DNA of 38,330 nucleotides, taken from assembly GCF_000337195.1 (NCBI RefSeq), contig NZ_AOID01000018.1:1-38330 (forward strand). The letters run 5' to 3'. Shown here piece after piece: positions 32,586-38,330 of the stretch. The stretch comes from Natrinema versiforme JCM 10478. Its GTDB lineage: Archaea; Halobacteriota; Halobacteria; Halobacteriales; Natrialbaceae. Made by a program: the position numbers and the translations under genes. Below the pieces are notes generated by a model. That model did not search any database, had not been told where the DNA came from, and worked only from the letters and a program-made list of their open reading frames with translations. Every line of letters begins with the position of its first letter. The stretch's first letter is position 1.

Positions 32586-33203
32586 GTGTCTCAGACTTCA
32601 CTCGAGGAACTGATCGCCGACGGCCGAACGAACGCGGCGGTCGCGTGGCTCTTGGTCGTCGCGATCGCGGCCATCGGCGTCGGCGAACTCGTGACCGGCG
32701 GCGTTCTGTGGGCGACGTTCGCGGCGGTCCTCGTCGCCCTCGCGTTGCTCCCGCCGATCGCCTTCCGGTCGTCGCTAGCGATGCTTCCCTGGGAGGTGCT
32801 GTTGTTGGCCGCCCTCCCCGTGCTCGGCATGGCCCTCGGCGCGAGCCGATTGAGCGGCCACTTCGCGTCGTATCTCTCGGTCGCAGCCATCGCGCTCGTT
32901 CTGGCCGTCGAACTACAGTCGTTTACCCCTGTGGAGATGACCCCCGGCTTCGCCATCGTCTTCGTCGTCGTGACGACGACGGCCGCCGCGGGGCTGTGGG
33001 CGCTGCTACGGTGGAGCGCCGCCCAGACGCTCGGCATTCCGTTTACCGCCGATCACGACGCGGTGATGTGGGAGTTCGTCTACTCCGCCCTCGCCGGTCT
33101 CGGTGCCGGCGTGGTCTTCGAACTGTACTTCAGACGGTTCGTCCGTCACGAACACCGCCTTCCCGCCGAGATCCACCCGGCCGCGGAGGTGGACGATGCG
33201 TAA
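32586..33203 (+). CDS. Multi-pass membrane protein, unknown function
   Basis: 205 residues with about six hydrophobic segments (first AVAWLLVVAIAAIGVGEL) and a polar C-terminus with a His-rich end (VRHEHRLPAEIHPAAEV). It resembles haloarchaeal conserved membrane proteins without function. GTG start at 32586; it overlaps the next gene by 8 bp, so the two are co-translated and may form a pair. Confidence 0.75.
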   Translation: MSQTSLEELIADGRTNAAVAWLLVVAIAAIGVGELVTGGVLWATFAAVLVALALLPPIAFRSSLAMLPWEVLLLAALPVLGMALGASRLSGHFASYLSVAAIALVLAVELQSFTPVEMTPGFAIVFVVVTTTAAAGLWALLRWSAAQTLGIPFTADHDAVMWEFVYSALAGLGAGVVFELYFRRFVRHEHRLPAEIHPAAEVDDA

Positions 33204-33855
33204 CCTCGCCAGCCGGCTCCCGTCCCAGCACCGCCAGCGCCAGCTCACCTATCTCATGGAAATCGGGCTGATCGGCATGCTGTTCGTCGGCATCGAGCGC
33301 GGCAACGGCGGAATCGTGATCAACACCGGCGTGGCGCTGCTCGTGACCCAGCTGCCGCCGCTGCTCGAGCGCGACTACGAGATTCCGATGGACCCGCGGC
33401 TCACGCTCTGGATCACCACCGCCGTCTTCCTCCACGCGTTCGGGACCGTCGGCCTGCCGGGTGCCACCCGAACGCTCTACAGTCAGGTCTGGTGGTGGGA
33501 TCACATGACTCACGCGCTGTCAGCGTCGCTGGTCGCCGGCGTGGGCTACGCCACCGTCCGCGCGTTCGACGAACACGCGGAGGGCGTCCACTTCCCGGGG
33601 AAGTTCATCACGGTGTTCATCCTCCTGTTCGTCATCGCCTTCGGCGTCCTCTGGGAGATCCTCGAGTTCGCCATCGCGCTGTCGGCACAGGCACTGGGAA
33701 TCAATGCCGTCCTCACGCAGTACGGACTCGGCGACACGATGCTCGACTTCGTCTTCAACTCGATCGGCGGCCTCGTCGTGGCGCTGTGGGGCGGTGCCTA
33801 CCTCACGGACGTCACGGGTGCGATCCGGGACCGCCTCGAGACGCGGTCCGACTGA
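33196..33855 (+). CDS. Membrane protein of DUF2238/YjdF-like type
   Basis: 219 residues, about six membrane helices. Conserved motifs DHMTHALSASLVAG, FGVLWEILEFAI and GDTMLDFVFNSIGGL contain the conserved His, Glu and Asp that define this family of inner-membrane proteins of unknown role. ATG at 33196 lies inside the end of the previous gene. The frame is open upstream to 33103, but that part overlaps the previous gene. Confidence 0.82.
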   Translation: MRNLASRLPSQHRQRQLTYLMEIGLIGMLFVGIERGNGGIVINTGVALLVTQLPPLLERDYEIPMDPRLTLWITTAVFLHAFGTVGLPGATRTLYSQVWWWDHMTHALSASLVAGVGYATVRAFDEHAEGVHFPGKFITVFILLFVIAFGVLWEILEFAIALSAQALGINAVLTQYGLGDTMLDFVFNSIGGLVVALWGGAYLTDVTGAIRDRLETRSD

Positions 33856-33939
33856 TCCCACGTCTCGCGGGCAGTCGTCGCGATTCGGCCCGAACGGACG
33901 CCGTGTTTTACGTTCCCACGGTGCGTAGGATCCGGAGCC

Positions 33940-34140
33940 ATGGTATTCAAGAAGATCACGCTCATCGGCACCAGTCCCGAAAGCTTCGACGCCGCGGCCG
34001 ACGACGCCATCGACCGCGCGGAAGCGACCCTCCAGAACGTCCAGTGGATCGAAGTCGACGAACTGGGCGTCGAAGTCGCCAGCGCCGACGACCGGGAGTA
34101 CCAAGCCGAGGTCACCGTCGCCTTCGAACTCGAGGAGTAG
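33940..34140 (+). CDS. Dodecin, flavin-binding protein
   Basis: 66 residues. [34 protein letters not shown], given here by its first twelve residues [12 protein letters not shown], closely matches Halobacterium dodecin, a dodecamer that stores riboflavin/FMN. The key Trp that stacks on the flavin is in [13 protein letters not shown], and [10 protein letters not shown] is the closing strand. It lacks the short Halobacterium C-terminal tail. A TTTTACG element lies ~33 bp upstream, fitting a leaderless transcript. Confidence 0.95.
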   Translation: MVFKKITLIGTSPESFDAAADDAIDRAEATLQNVQWIEVDELGVEVASADDREYQAEVTVAFELEE

Positions 34141-34287
34141 GCAGCCGGTCCCCGTGTCGGCTCGAGACCCACGTTTCGACTTTTTCGAACCCGTCGCTCG
34201 CGGTTCGTGACTACGGAGTGACGAGCCACAGCAGCGAAAACCGATGACGGCGGCGACGGTCCGAGGCGCGGCCGCGTCTTCGGCGCG

Positions 34288-34662
34288 TTACGTCCGGAAC
34301 GATTCGCCGCAGCCGCACTCGCTGACGACGTTCGGGTTGTCCACGTGGAACCCTTCGGCCTGCAGGCCGTCCTCGTAATCGAGGACGCTGCCCTCGATAT
34401 ACTTCAGGCTCGCCGGATCGACGAACACCCGCAGGTCGTGGTGCTCGTAGATCGTGTCGTCCTCGTCGGGCTCGTCGTCGAATCGCATCCCGTAGGAGAG
34501 TCCGGCACAGCCGCCCTGCTGGACGAACAGCCGCAGGCCGGCTTCGGTCACGTCGAGATTCTCGCTCTCGAGCAGGGACAGCGCCTGCTCGGCCGCGTCT
34601 TCGGTGACTTCGATCTTCGGACGCGTGTCAGCCTCCCCGCCATCCATACTGTCCGTACTCAT
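34288..34662 (-). CDS. IscA/ErpA/HesB-type Fe-S cluster carrier
   Basis: 124 residues. A-type carrier core with the three cluster-binding Cys in GGCAGLSYGM and ECGCGESF, preceded by LRLFVQQ. It delivers Fe-S clusters to target proteins. Start ATG at 34662 is chosen; a GTG two codons further upstream is possible. The N-terminus (MSTDSMDGGEADTRP) is acidic. Confidence 0.93.
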   Translation of the reverse strand: MSTDSMDGGEADTRPKIEVTEDAAEQALSLLESENLDVTEAGLRLFVQQGGCAGLSYGMRFDDEPDEDDTIYEHHDLRVFVDPASLKYIEGSVLDYEDGLQAEGFHVDNPNVVSECGCGESFRT

Positions 34663-34758
34663 ACCCACTCATTCCGGCGCGACGGTGTTAACTGTGACGC
34701 CATTCGGTCCCGAACGGACTAGCTGAATCCGGTTACGCGCCGTCTCGGCCGCGTGGAT

Positions 34759-34980
34759 TCACTCGCCGTAGCAACTCGAGCGGCGGCGAAGCGACCGGTA
34801 ATACGTCCCGAACTGCTGTTCATCGTTTCGCGACAGCTCGATGTCGTGTTTCGCGAGGAGTTCGAGCATCCGCTCGAGCTCGCAGTCGTACCACATCGAG
34901 AGGAGCCGCACGTTCCGCTGTGCGTAGTCGTAGTTGCGCTCGAGGACGCGCCGGTCCATCGGGTCGACACGCGGTTCCAT
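34759..34980 (-). CDS. Small conserved haloarchaeal protein, unknown function
   Basis: 73 residues: MEPRVDPMDRRVLERNYDYA, then VRLLSMWYDCELERMLELL and YYRSLRRRSSCYGE. Mixed charge, probably helical, no recognisable domain. ATG at 34980. A GTG at 34992 would add four residues. Coding is supported by an open frame with suitable codon bias and no conflict with neighbours. Confidence 0.6.
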   Translation of the reverse strand: MEPRVDPMDRRVLERNYDYAQRNVRLLSMWYDCELERMLELLAKHDIELSRNDEQQFGTYYRSLRRRSSCYGE

Positions 34981-35069
34981 CTCAGTAGTCACTGCGTCCT
35001 CCAGCTACGTAAAACCAATTCGCAACTCCGTAACCTGAAACTGCTGCGGAATGACGGGTTCGCTGGTGA

Positions 35070-36365
35070 TTACTGCTCTCCCGTTCCGTCCTCGAGTCGG
35101 GTTCGGACGCTTTCGGCGTGGGCCTCGAGCCCCTCCGCGTCCGCGAGCGTGGTGATCGTCTCGCCCAGTTCGCCGAGGCCCTCGCTCGAAAGGCGCTGGA
35201 CCGTCGTCGATCGGAGGAAGGTCTCGACGGATAGCCCGCCGGCGACCCGCGCGCCGCCGTTGGTCGGCAGGACGTGGTTGGTCCCGCTGGCGTAATCGCC
35301 GGCCGCAACGGGCGTGTTCGGCCCGAGGAAGACGCTGCCCGCGCTGTCGATGCGCGCGAGGATCGACTCGTCATCGTCGGCGATGATCGAGAGGTGCTCC
35401 GGCGCGTATTCCTCGGTAAAGAGGATCGCCTCGCTCATCGACCGGGCACGAAGGACGCCGCTCGCGTCGTTCGCGAGCGCTTCCCGGATCACGTCCTCGC
35501 GTTCGCGCGCGCTCGCCTGCTCGTCGACGGCTGCGGCCACGGCGTTTGCGGTGTCCTCGTCGTCGGTGACAGCTACGACCGACGCGTTGGGGTCGTGTTC
35601 CGCCTGGGCGACGAGTTCCGCGGCGACGAGGTCGGGAGCCGCGCTCTCGTCGGCGACGACGACCACTTCGCTCGGCCCCGCGAGGAAATCGATCTCGACG
35701 TCGCCCCGGACCTCGGCCTTGGCCGCGGTCACCCACTTGTTCCCGGGGCCGACGATCTTCTGGACTCGAGTGATCGTCTCGGTGCCGTAGGCCAGCCCCG
35801 AGATCGCCTGCGCGCCGCCGACGCTGAAGACCGCGTCCGCGCCCGCGGCGTGGATCGCCGCCAGCGTCACCGGGTTCAGGTCGTCGGCCGGCGGCGTGAC
35901 GACCGACACGTGGTCGACGCCGGCCACGACCGCCGGCACGACGCCCATGATCGCACTCGAGGGATAGGCCGCCGAGCCGCCGGGGACGTAGACGCCCACG
36001 CGCTCGAGCGGCCGAAAGCGGCGACCGAGTTTCCGTCCCGTCTCGAACTCCCGCCGCCAATCCTCGGGGAGTTGGGCCTCGTGGAACTCGCGGACGTTCG
36101 CCGCGGCCGTCTCGATCGCGTCCCGGATCTCGGCGTCGATTTCCTCGTAGGCCCGCTCACACTGGTCGGTGATCTCGAGGTTTCCGACCTCGACCCCGTC
36201 GAACTCGCCGGTGAACTCGCGAACGGCCACGTCGCCCTCCTTGCGGACGCGGTCGACGATCTCGCGAACGTCTCCTCGCACCGCCTCGATACCGGCATCG
36301 CGCTCGAAGAAGGCCACGCGATCGTCCGGGCCGAGGTCGGCGATCGTCTGCACGTCGATTGTCAT
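35070..36365 (-). CDS. hisD: Histidinol dehydrogenase
   Basis: 431 residues. Last step(s) of histidine synthesis, L-histidinol to L-histidine with two NAD. Motifs: GVYVPGGSAAYPSS, GAQAISGLAYGTETI, VGPGNKWVTAAKAEV, DFLAGPSEVVVVAD, LVAQAEHDPNA (conserved Gln/His of the active site) and APEHLSI; the tail PTNGGARVAGGLSVETFL is also typical. ATG at 36365. It is not next to other his genes here. Confidence 0.96.
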   Translation of the reverse strand: MTIDVQTIADLGPDDRVAFFERDAGIEAVRGDVREIVDRVRKEGDVAVREFTGEFDGVEVGNLEITDQCERAYEEIDAEIRDAIETAAANVREFHEAQLPEDWRREFETGRKLGRRFRPLERVGVYVPGGSAAYPSSAIMGVVPAVVAGVDHVSVVTPPADDLNPVTLAAIHAAGADAVFSVGGAQAISGLAYGTETITRVQKIVGPGNKWVTAAKAEVRGDVEIDFLAGPSEVVVVADESAAPDLVAAELVAQAEHDPNASVVAVTDDEDTANAVAAAVDEQASAREREDVIREALANDASGVLRARSMSEAILFTEEYAPEHLSIIADDDESILARIDSAGSVFLGPNTPVAAGDYASGTNHVLPTNGGARVAGGLSVETFLRSTTVQRLSSEGLGELGETITTLADAEGLEAHAESVRTRLEDGTGEQ

Positions 36366-36408
36366 GCCTCGGGCTTCGAGCGGCGGGCGAAAAACGGTTT
36401 CCTTCCGC

Positions 36409-36630
36409 TCACGCGTCGGGGTCTTCGACGGGCCAGAGTCCAACGGCGTCGAGCGTCGCTCTGATGAACAGGTAGACCAGCAGTCCGAAGCCGATGACCG
36501 CAAGCGGTGCCTGCAACAACTCCGCGGTTTCCGTCTCGAGGACGATCCGGCCGATGCCGCGCACGAAGAAGCTCACGAGCACGAGCGCGAACGCGATGAC
36601 CGCGAGCTTGACGAATCCCGATCGGTCCAT
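36409..36630 (-). CDS. Small two-helix membrane protein
   Basis: 73 residues with two hydrophobic helices (FVKLAVIAFALVLVSFFVRG and LAVIGFGLLVYLFIRATLDA) and an acidic C-terminus. It matches small haloarchaeal membrane proteins of unknown function. It lies 43 bp upstream of hisD on the same strand. A TTATGTG box (plus-strand 36649-36656 region, CACATAAG) is ~27 bp before the ATG. Confidence 0.7.
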   Translation of the reverse strand: MDRSGFVKLAVIAFALVLVSFFVRGIGRIVLETETAELLQAPLAVIGFGLLVYLFIRATLDAVGLWPVEDPDA

Positions 36631-36852
36631 GGCTACTCCTACGACTACGGCACATAAGTCGTGTCGGTCGTCGCCTCGCCGATATCGATCGCCGGCCCCG
36701 ACTGCCGGACGGCTGATGGCCGTCGAAAACTGCGGTGTAATCGACTGCTACCGGACACAGAAATAGCGAGCACAGGCCCAAAGGGCCGTCTGTTCCGCCG
36801 CCGGCCGTGCAAGCAAACCATAACTATTCGTCCGACGCCGAAGTCTTCGAGT

Positions 36853-37485
36853 ATGTGGCCGTGGGAACACGCGATCGTCGGCTATCTCGCCTACTCACTT
36901 TGCTGTCACACCGTTTTCCGCGAGTCGCCCGGCGGCCTCGAGGCGTTCGCCGTCGTCTTCGCTGCCGTCCTGCCCGACCTGATCGACAAGCCACTCGCCT
37001 GGGAGTACGGCGTCTTCGACGTCGGCTACGGGATCGGCCACTCGATCTTTTTCGCGGTGCCGCTTGCTCTCCTCGTCGGAACCATCGCCCACGCGGGCGC
37101 ACGGCCGCAAGCGGGACTCGCATTCGGACTGGGATACCTGTCACACCTCCCCGCCGATATCGCGGACACTGCGTTCCGGCAGGGCTACCTCCTGATCGAC
37201 CTCGCGCTCTGGCCGATCGCGACGGTCGAGGGACAGCCCCCCGGTCCCGGCGTTGTCGAGGCGTTTCTCCTGCTGTTCGGCCGCTACGCCGGCGATATCC
37301 TCGCGGGGAACCTCTCGACGTACCTGTGGCTCCAGATCGGTCTCGCCGGCTTCACCGCGCTGGTCTGGCTCCTCGACGGCGCGCCGGTCCTCCGTGAGTG
37401 CCTGCGAGCGAGCCACCGAGCGGTCAGTGGACTGTTGGGACGGGAGTCGGCCGCCTCGAGGGAGAACGAGCCGAATCGACGATAG
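36853..37485 (+). CDS. Membrane-bound metal-dependent hydrolase-like protein (DUF457/YdjM type)
   Basis: 210 residues with about five hydrophobic segments. MWPWEHAIVGYLAYSL, VLPDLIDKPLAW, GIGHSIFFAVPLALL and GYLSHLPADIA supply the His/PDxxD/GHS/SHxxAD pattern of the same superfamily as the gene at 31503. The C-terminus is basic/polar. ATG at 36853; CCATAAC ~34 bp upstream is the likely box A. Confidence 0.85.
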   Translation: MWPWEHAIVGYLAYSLCCHTVFRESPGGLEAFAVVFAAVLPDLIDKPLAWEYGVFDVGYGIGHSIFFAVPLALLVGTIAHAGARPQAGLAFGLGYLSHLPADIADTAFRQGYLLIDLALWPIATVEGQPPGPGVVEAFLLLFGRYAGDILAGNLSTYLWLQIGLAGFTALVWLLDGAPVLRECLRASHRAVSGLLGRESAASRENEPNRR

Positions 37486-37810
37486 AACAGCGGGTTTGCT
37501 ACATCCCTTCCCACCCATCTTCCCGTTGAGAGCCAGCAGACGCCGTTTTGCTCATCGAGGCCCAGCAGTTACGACTTGTCCGGCGCTAGCTTCGCGTCGC
37601 GAATCCGCGGCCTCGTTTTGCCCGTCTCTTCTCGTCCGTGGTGGCTCCGAAAACGTCCAACGGGGACGACAGCGACGCGGGGGACCTTCTATCAGCGGCT
37701 GGTGGCGCTCGAGAAGGACACTCGACCAGAATCTGCCGACAGCACCCACTCGTGATCACCGTGCAGGAAACCACGTTCACGTGAATGCCCAACGTAGAGC
37801 ACTGCGTCGC
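37486..37810. other. Gene-free region before the rRNA promoter array
   Basis: About 325 bp with no convincing coding frame or RNA gene. Nothing specific is seen; it separates the membrane protein gene from the tandem promoters. Confidence 0.5.
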
Positions 37811-37815
37811 CGAGA

Positions 37816-37858
37816 CGACGGCCTTATGTGTTTACCCGGCTTTCGACAGTAATGCGAA
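37816..37858 (+). promoter_or_regulatory. rRNA-type promoter P1
   Basis: TATA element TTATGTG at 37824-37830, preceded by ACGACG and flanked by an inverted repeat GCC (37821-37823) / GGC (37838-37840). The start-site box TGCGAACG lies at 37853-37860; its CGAA begins 31 bp from the TTAT start. TGCGAACG is the initiation-site sequence described for halobacterial rRNA promoters. Confidence 0.7.
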
Positions 37859-38014
37859 CGACGTGGCGCTCGCCGCCACGTTCCCTCCGGCCGCAACCCG
37901 GCGCGGAGGTAGGCACTGTATCCATCTCTCGTCGAGGACCCGATTCGGTTCGGATGTCCTCTCTCGAGGGTACTCGGATCGTCGTGGCCGACGTCGAATG
38001 GCGTCGTTGCAGTA

Positions 38015-38060
38015 CGATGCCCTTATATAACCTGGGCTCGCACTCTTGACTACGCGAAAG
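38015..38060 (+). promoter_or_regulatory. rRNA-type promoter P2
   Basis: TTATATAA at 38023-38030, preceded by ACGATG, flanked by GCCC (38019-38022) and GGGC (38034-38037). Start-site box ACGCGAAAG at 38052-38060; its CGAA begins 32 bp from the TTAT start. Confidence 0.75.
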
Positions 38061-38096
38061 TCCTCGCCGGATGCGGTTTTCGGCGTGGTCTCAATC

Positions 38097-38141
38097 CGAC
38101 GCCCTTATATGTACGAGGGCAGTTGGATACAGACGCGAAAG
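38097..38141 (+). promoter_or_regulatory. rRNA-type promoter P3
   Basis: TTATATG at 38105-38111, preceded by CCGACG, flanked by GCCC (38101-38104) and GGGC (38117-38120). The same start box ACGCGAAAG occurs at 38133-38141; its CGAA begins 31 bp from the TTAT start. Confidence 0.75.
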
Positions 38142-38152
38142 AAGATGTGATC

Positions 38153-38177
38153 GACGGGACGTTCAACTCGTCCCGTC
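38153..38177 (+). repeat. Hairpin in the promoter array
   Basis: GACGGGAC (38153-38160), 9-nt loop, GTCCCGTC (38170-38177): a perfect 8-bp stem between P3 and P4. Transcripts from P1-P3 will carry it, those from P4 will not. No T-run follows, so it is not an obvious terminator. Confidence 0.6.
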
Positions 38178-38193
38178 ATCCCGGATGGTTCCG

Positions 38194-38241
38194 GTCCGAA
38201 GGGGTTATGTACCCCGGACGGCTTACGAATACATCCGAACG
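38194..38241 (+). promoter_or_regulatory. rRNA-type promoter P4
   Basis: TTATGTA at 38205-38211 inside a symmetric element GTCC-GAA-GGGG-TTATGTA-CCCC-GGAC (38194-38219). Start box ATCCGAACG at 38233-38241; its CGAA begins 31 bp from the TTAT start. It is the promoter nearest to the expected 16S gene. Confidence 0.7.
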
Positions 38242-38330
38242 AGATGAGGATTCCACCCCTGCGGTCCGCCGTACAGATGGGATCTGATGTTAGCCTTGGT
38301 AGTTCGGTGACGCCCGCTCGGTCGTCGAGT
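38242..38330 (+). other. Probable rRNA operon leader (5' part)
   Basis: Sequence after P4 has no reading frame. It includes TGATGTTAGCCTTGGTAG (38284-38301), which I recall as typical of haloarchaeal rRNA leaders (box A-like antitermination/processing region). The 16S start (ATTCCGGTTGATCC) is not reached, so the gene lies beyond the right edge. Confidence 0.6.

Noticed and set aside
35274-36464. 396-residue plus-strand open frame
   Set aside because: Antisense to hisD; shadow frame.
1-38330. CRISPR arrays, insertion sequences, integrases, toxin-antitoxin or defence genes
   Set aside because: I found no regular repeat-spacer pattern, transposase or defence-family protein anywhere in the window.

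Overview
The window is haloarchaeal chromosomal DNA: very high GC, acidic proteins rich in Asp and Glu, GTG/ATG starts with box A (TTTAT-like) elements about 30 bp upstream, twin-arginine lipoprotein signals, and several archaea- or Halobacteria-specific families (CetZ, MptE, TrmB, HTH-10/Bat-type regulator, HalOD1-like, dodecin). The heavy use of CTCGAG and the gene content would fit Natrialbales (Natrinema/Haloterrigena-like), but the genus is an inference. The first 26 bases are sequencing adapter (19-bp Tn5 mosaic end at 8-26), so the left edge is an assembly end and the first gene is cut.

Region 1 (27-8.7 kb) is mostly housekeeping: a truncated, degenerate AMP-forming synthetase-like protein; folP (with a long C-terminal extension) and mptE, two consecutive steps of pterin/folate synthesis, separated by a strong RNA hairpin; a zinc-ribbon mini-protein; a four-helix membrane protein; the tubulin-like shape protein cetZ1; a class I photolyase; and a HalOD1-like protein.

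Region 2 (7.7-16.4 kb, minus strand) is a sugar uptake and catabolism locus. It has a TrmB-type regulator, a Tat-lipoprotein solute-binding protein, two overlapping permease genes and a MalK/UgpC-type ATPase, then a Gfo/Idh/MocA dehydrogenase, a small Hsp20-like protein and a xylose-isomerase-like TIM-barrel enzyme.

Region 3 (16.5-19.0 kb) holds an MscS channel, two UspA proteins and a small zinc-ribbon protein.

Region 4 (19.3-29.4 kb) is the most interesting part: a compact, apparently shell-free ethanolamine utilization cassette. A spermidine/putrescine-type ABC importer (binding protein, ATPase, two permeases) and an HTH-10 regulator run on the plus strand. They converge, with a 6-bp gap, on glnA-like, eutA, eutC and eutB on the minus strand. 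EutB and EutC form the adenosylcobalamin-dependent ethanolamine ammonia-lyase and EutA reactivates it. The glutamine-synthetase-like enzyme could be a gamma-glutamyl-ethanolamide (or polyamine) synthetase, giving a second entry route. No microcompartment shell gene and no acetaldehyde-handling gene is present.

Region 5 (29.8-37.5 kb) is again core genome: a small conserved protein, an alanine-glyoxylate-type aminotransferase, two DUF457/YdjM-like membrane proteins, a pair of overlapping membrane genes, dodecin, an IscA-type Fe-S carrier, hisD and small proteins. The last 0.5 kb (37.8-38.3 kb) has no gene. It holds four tandem promoters of one design, spaced 82-199 bp apart, followed by what looks like the leader of an rRNA operon whose 16S gene starts beyond the right edge.
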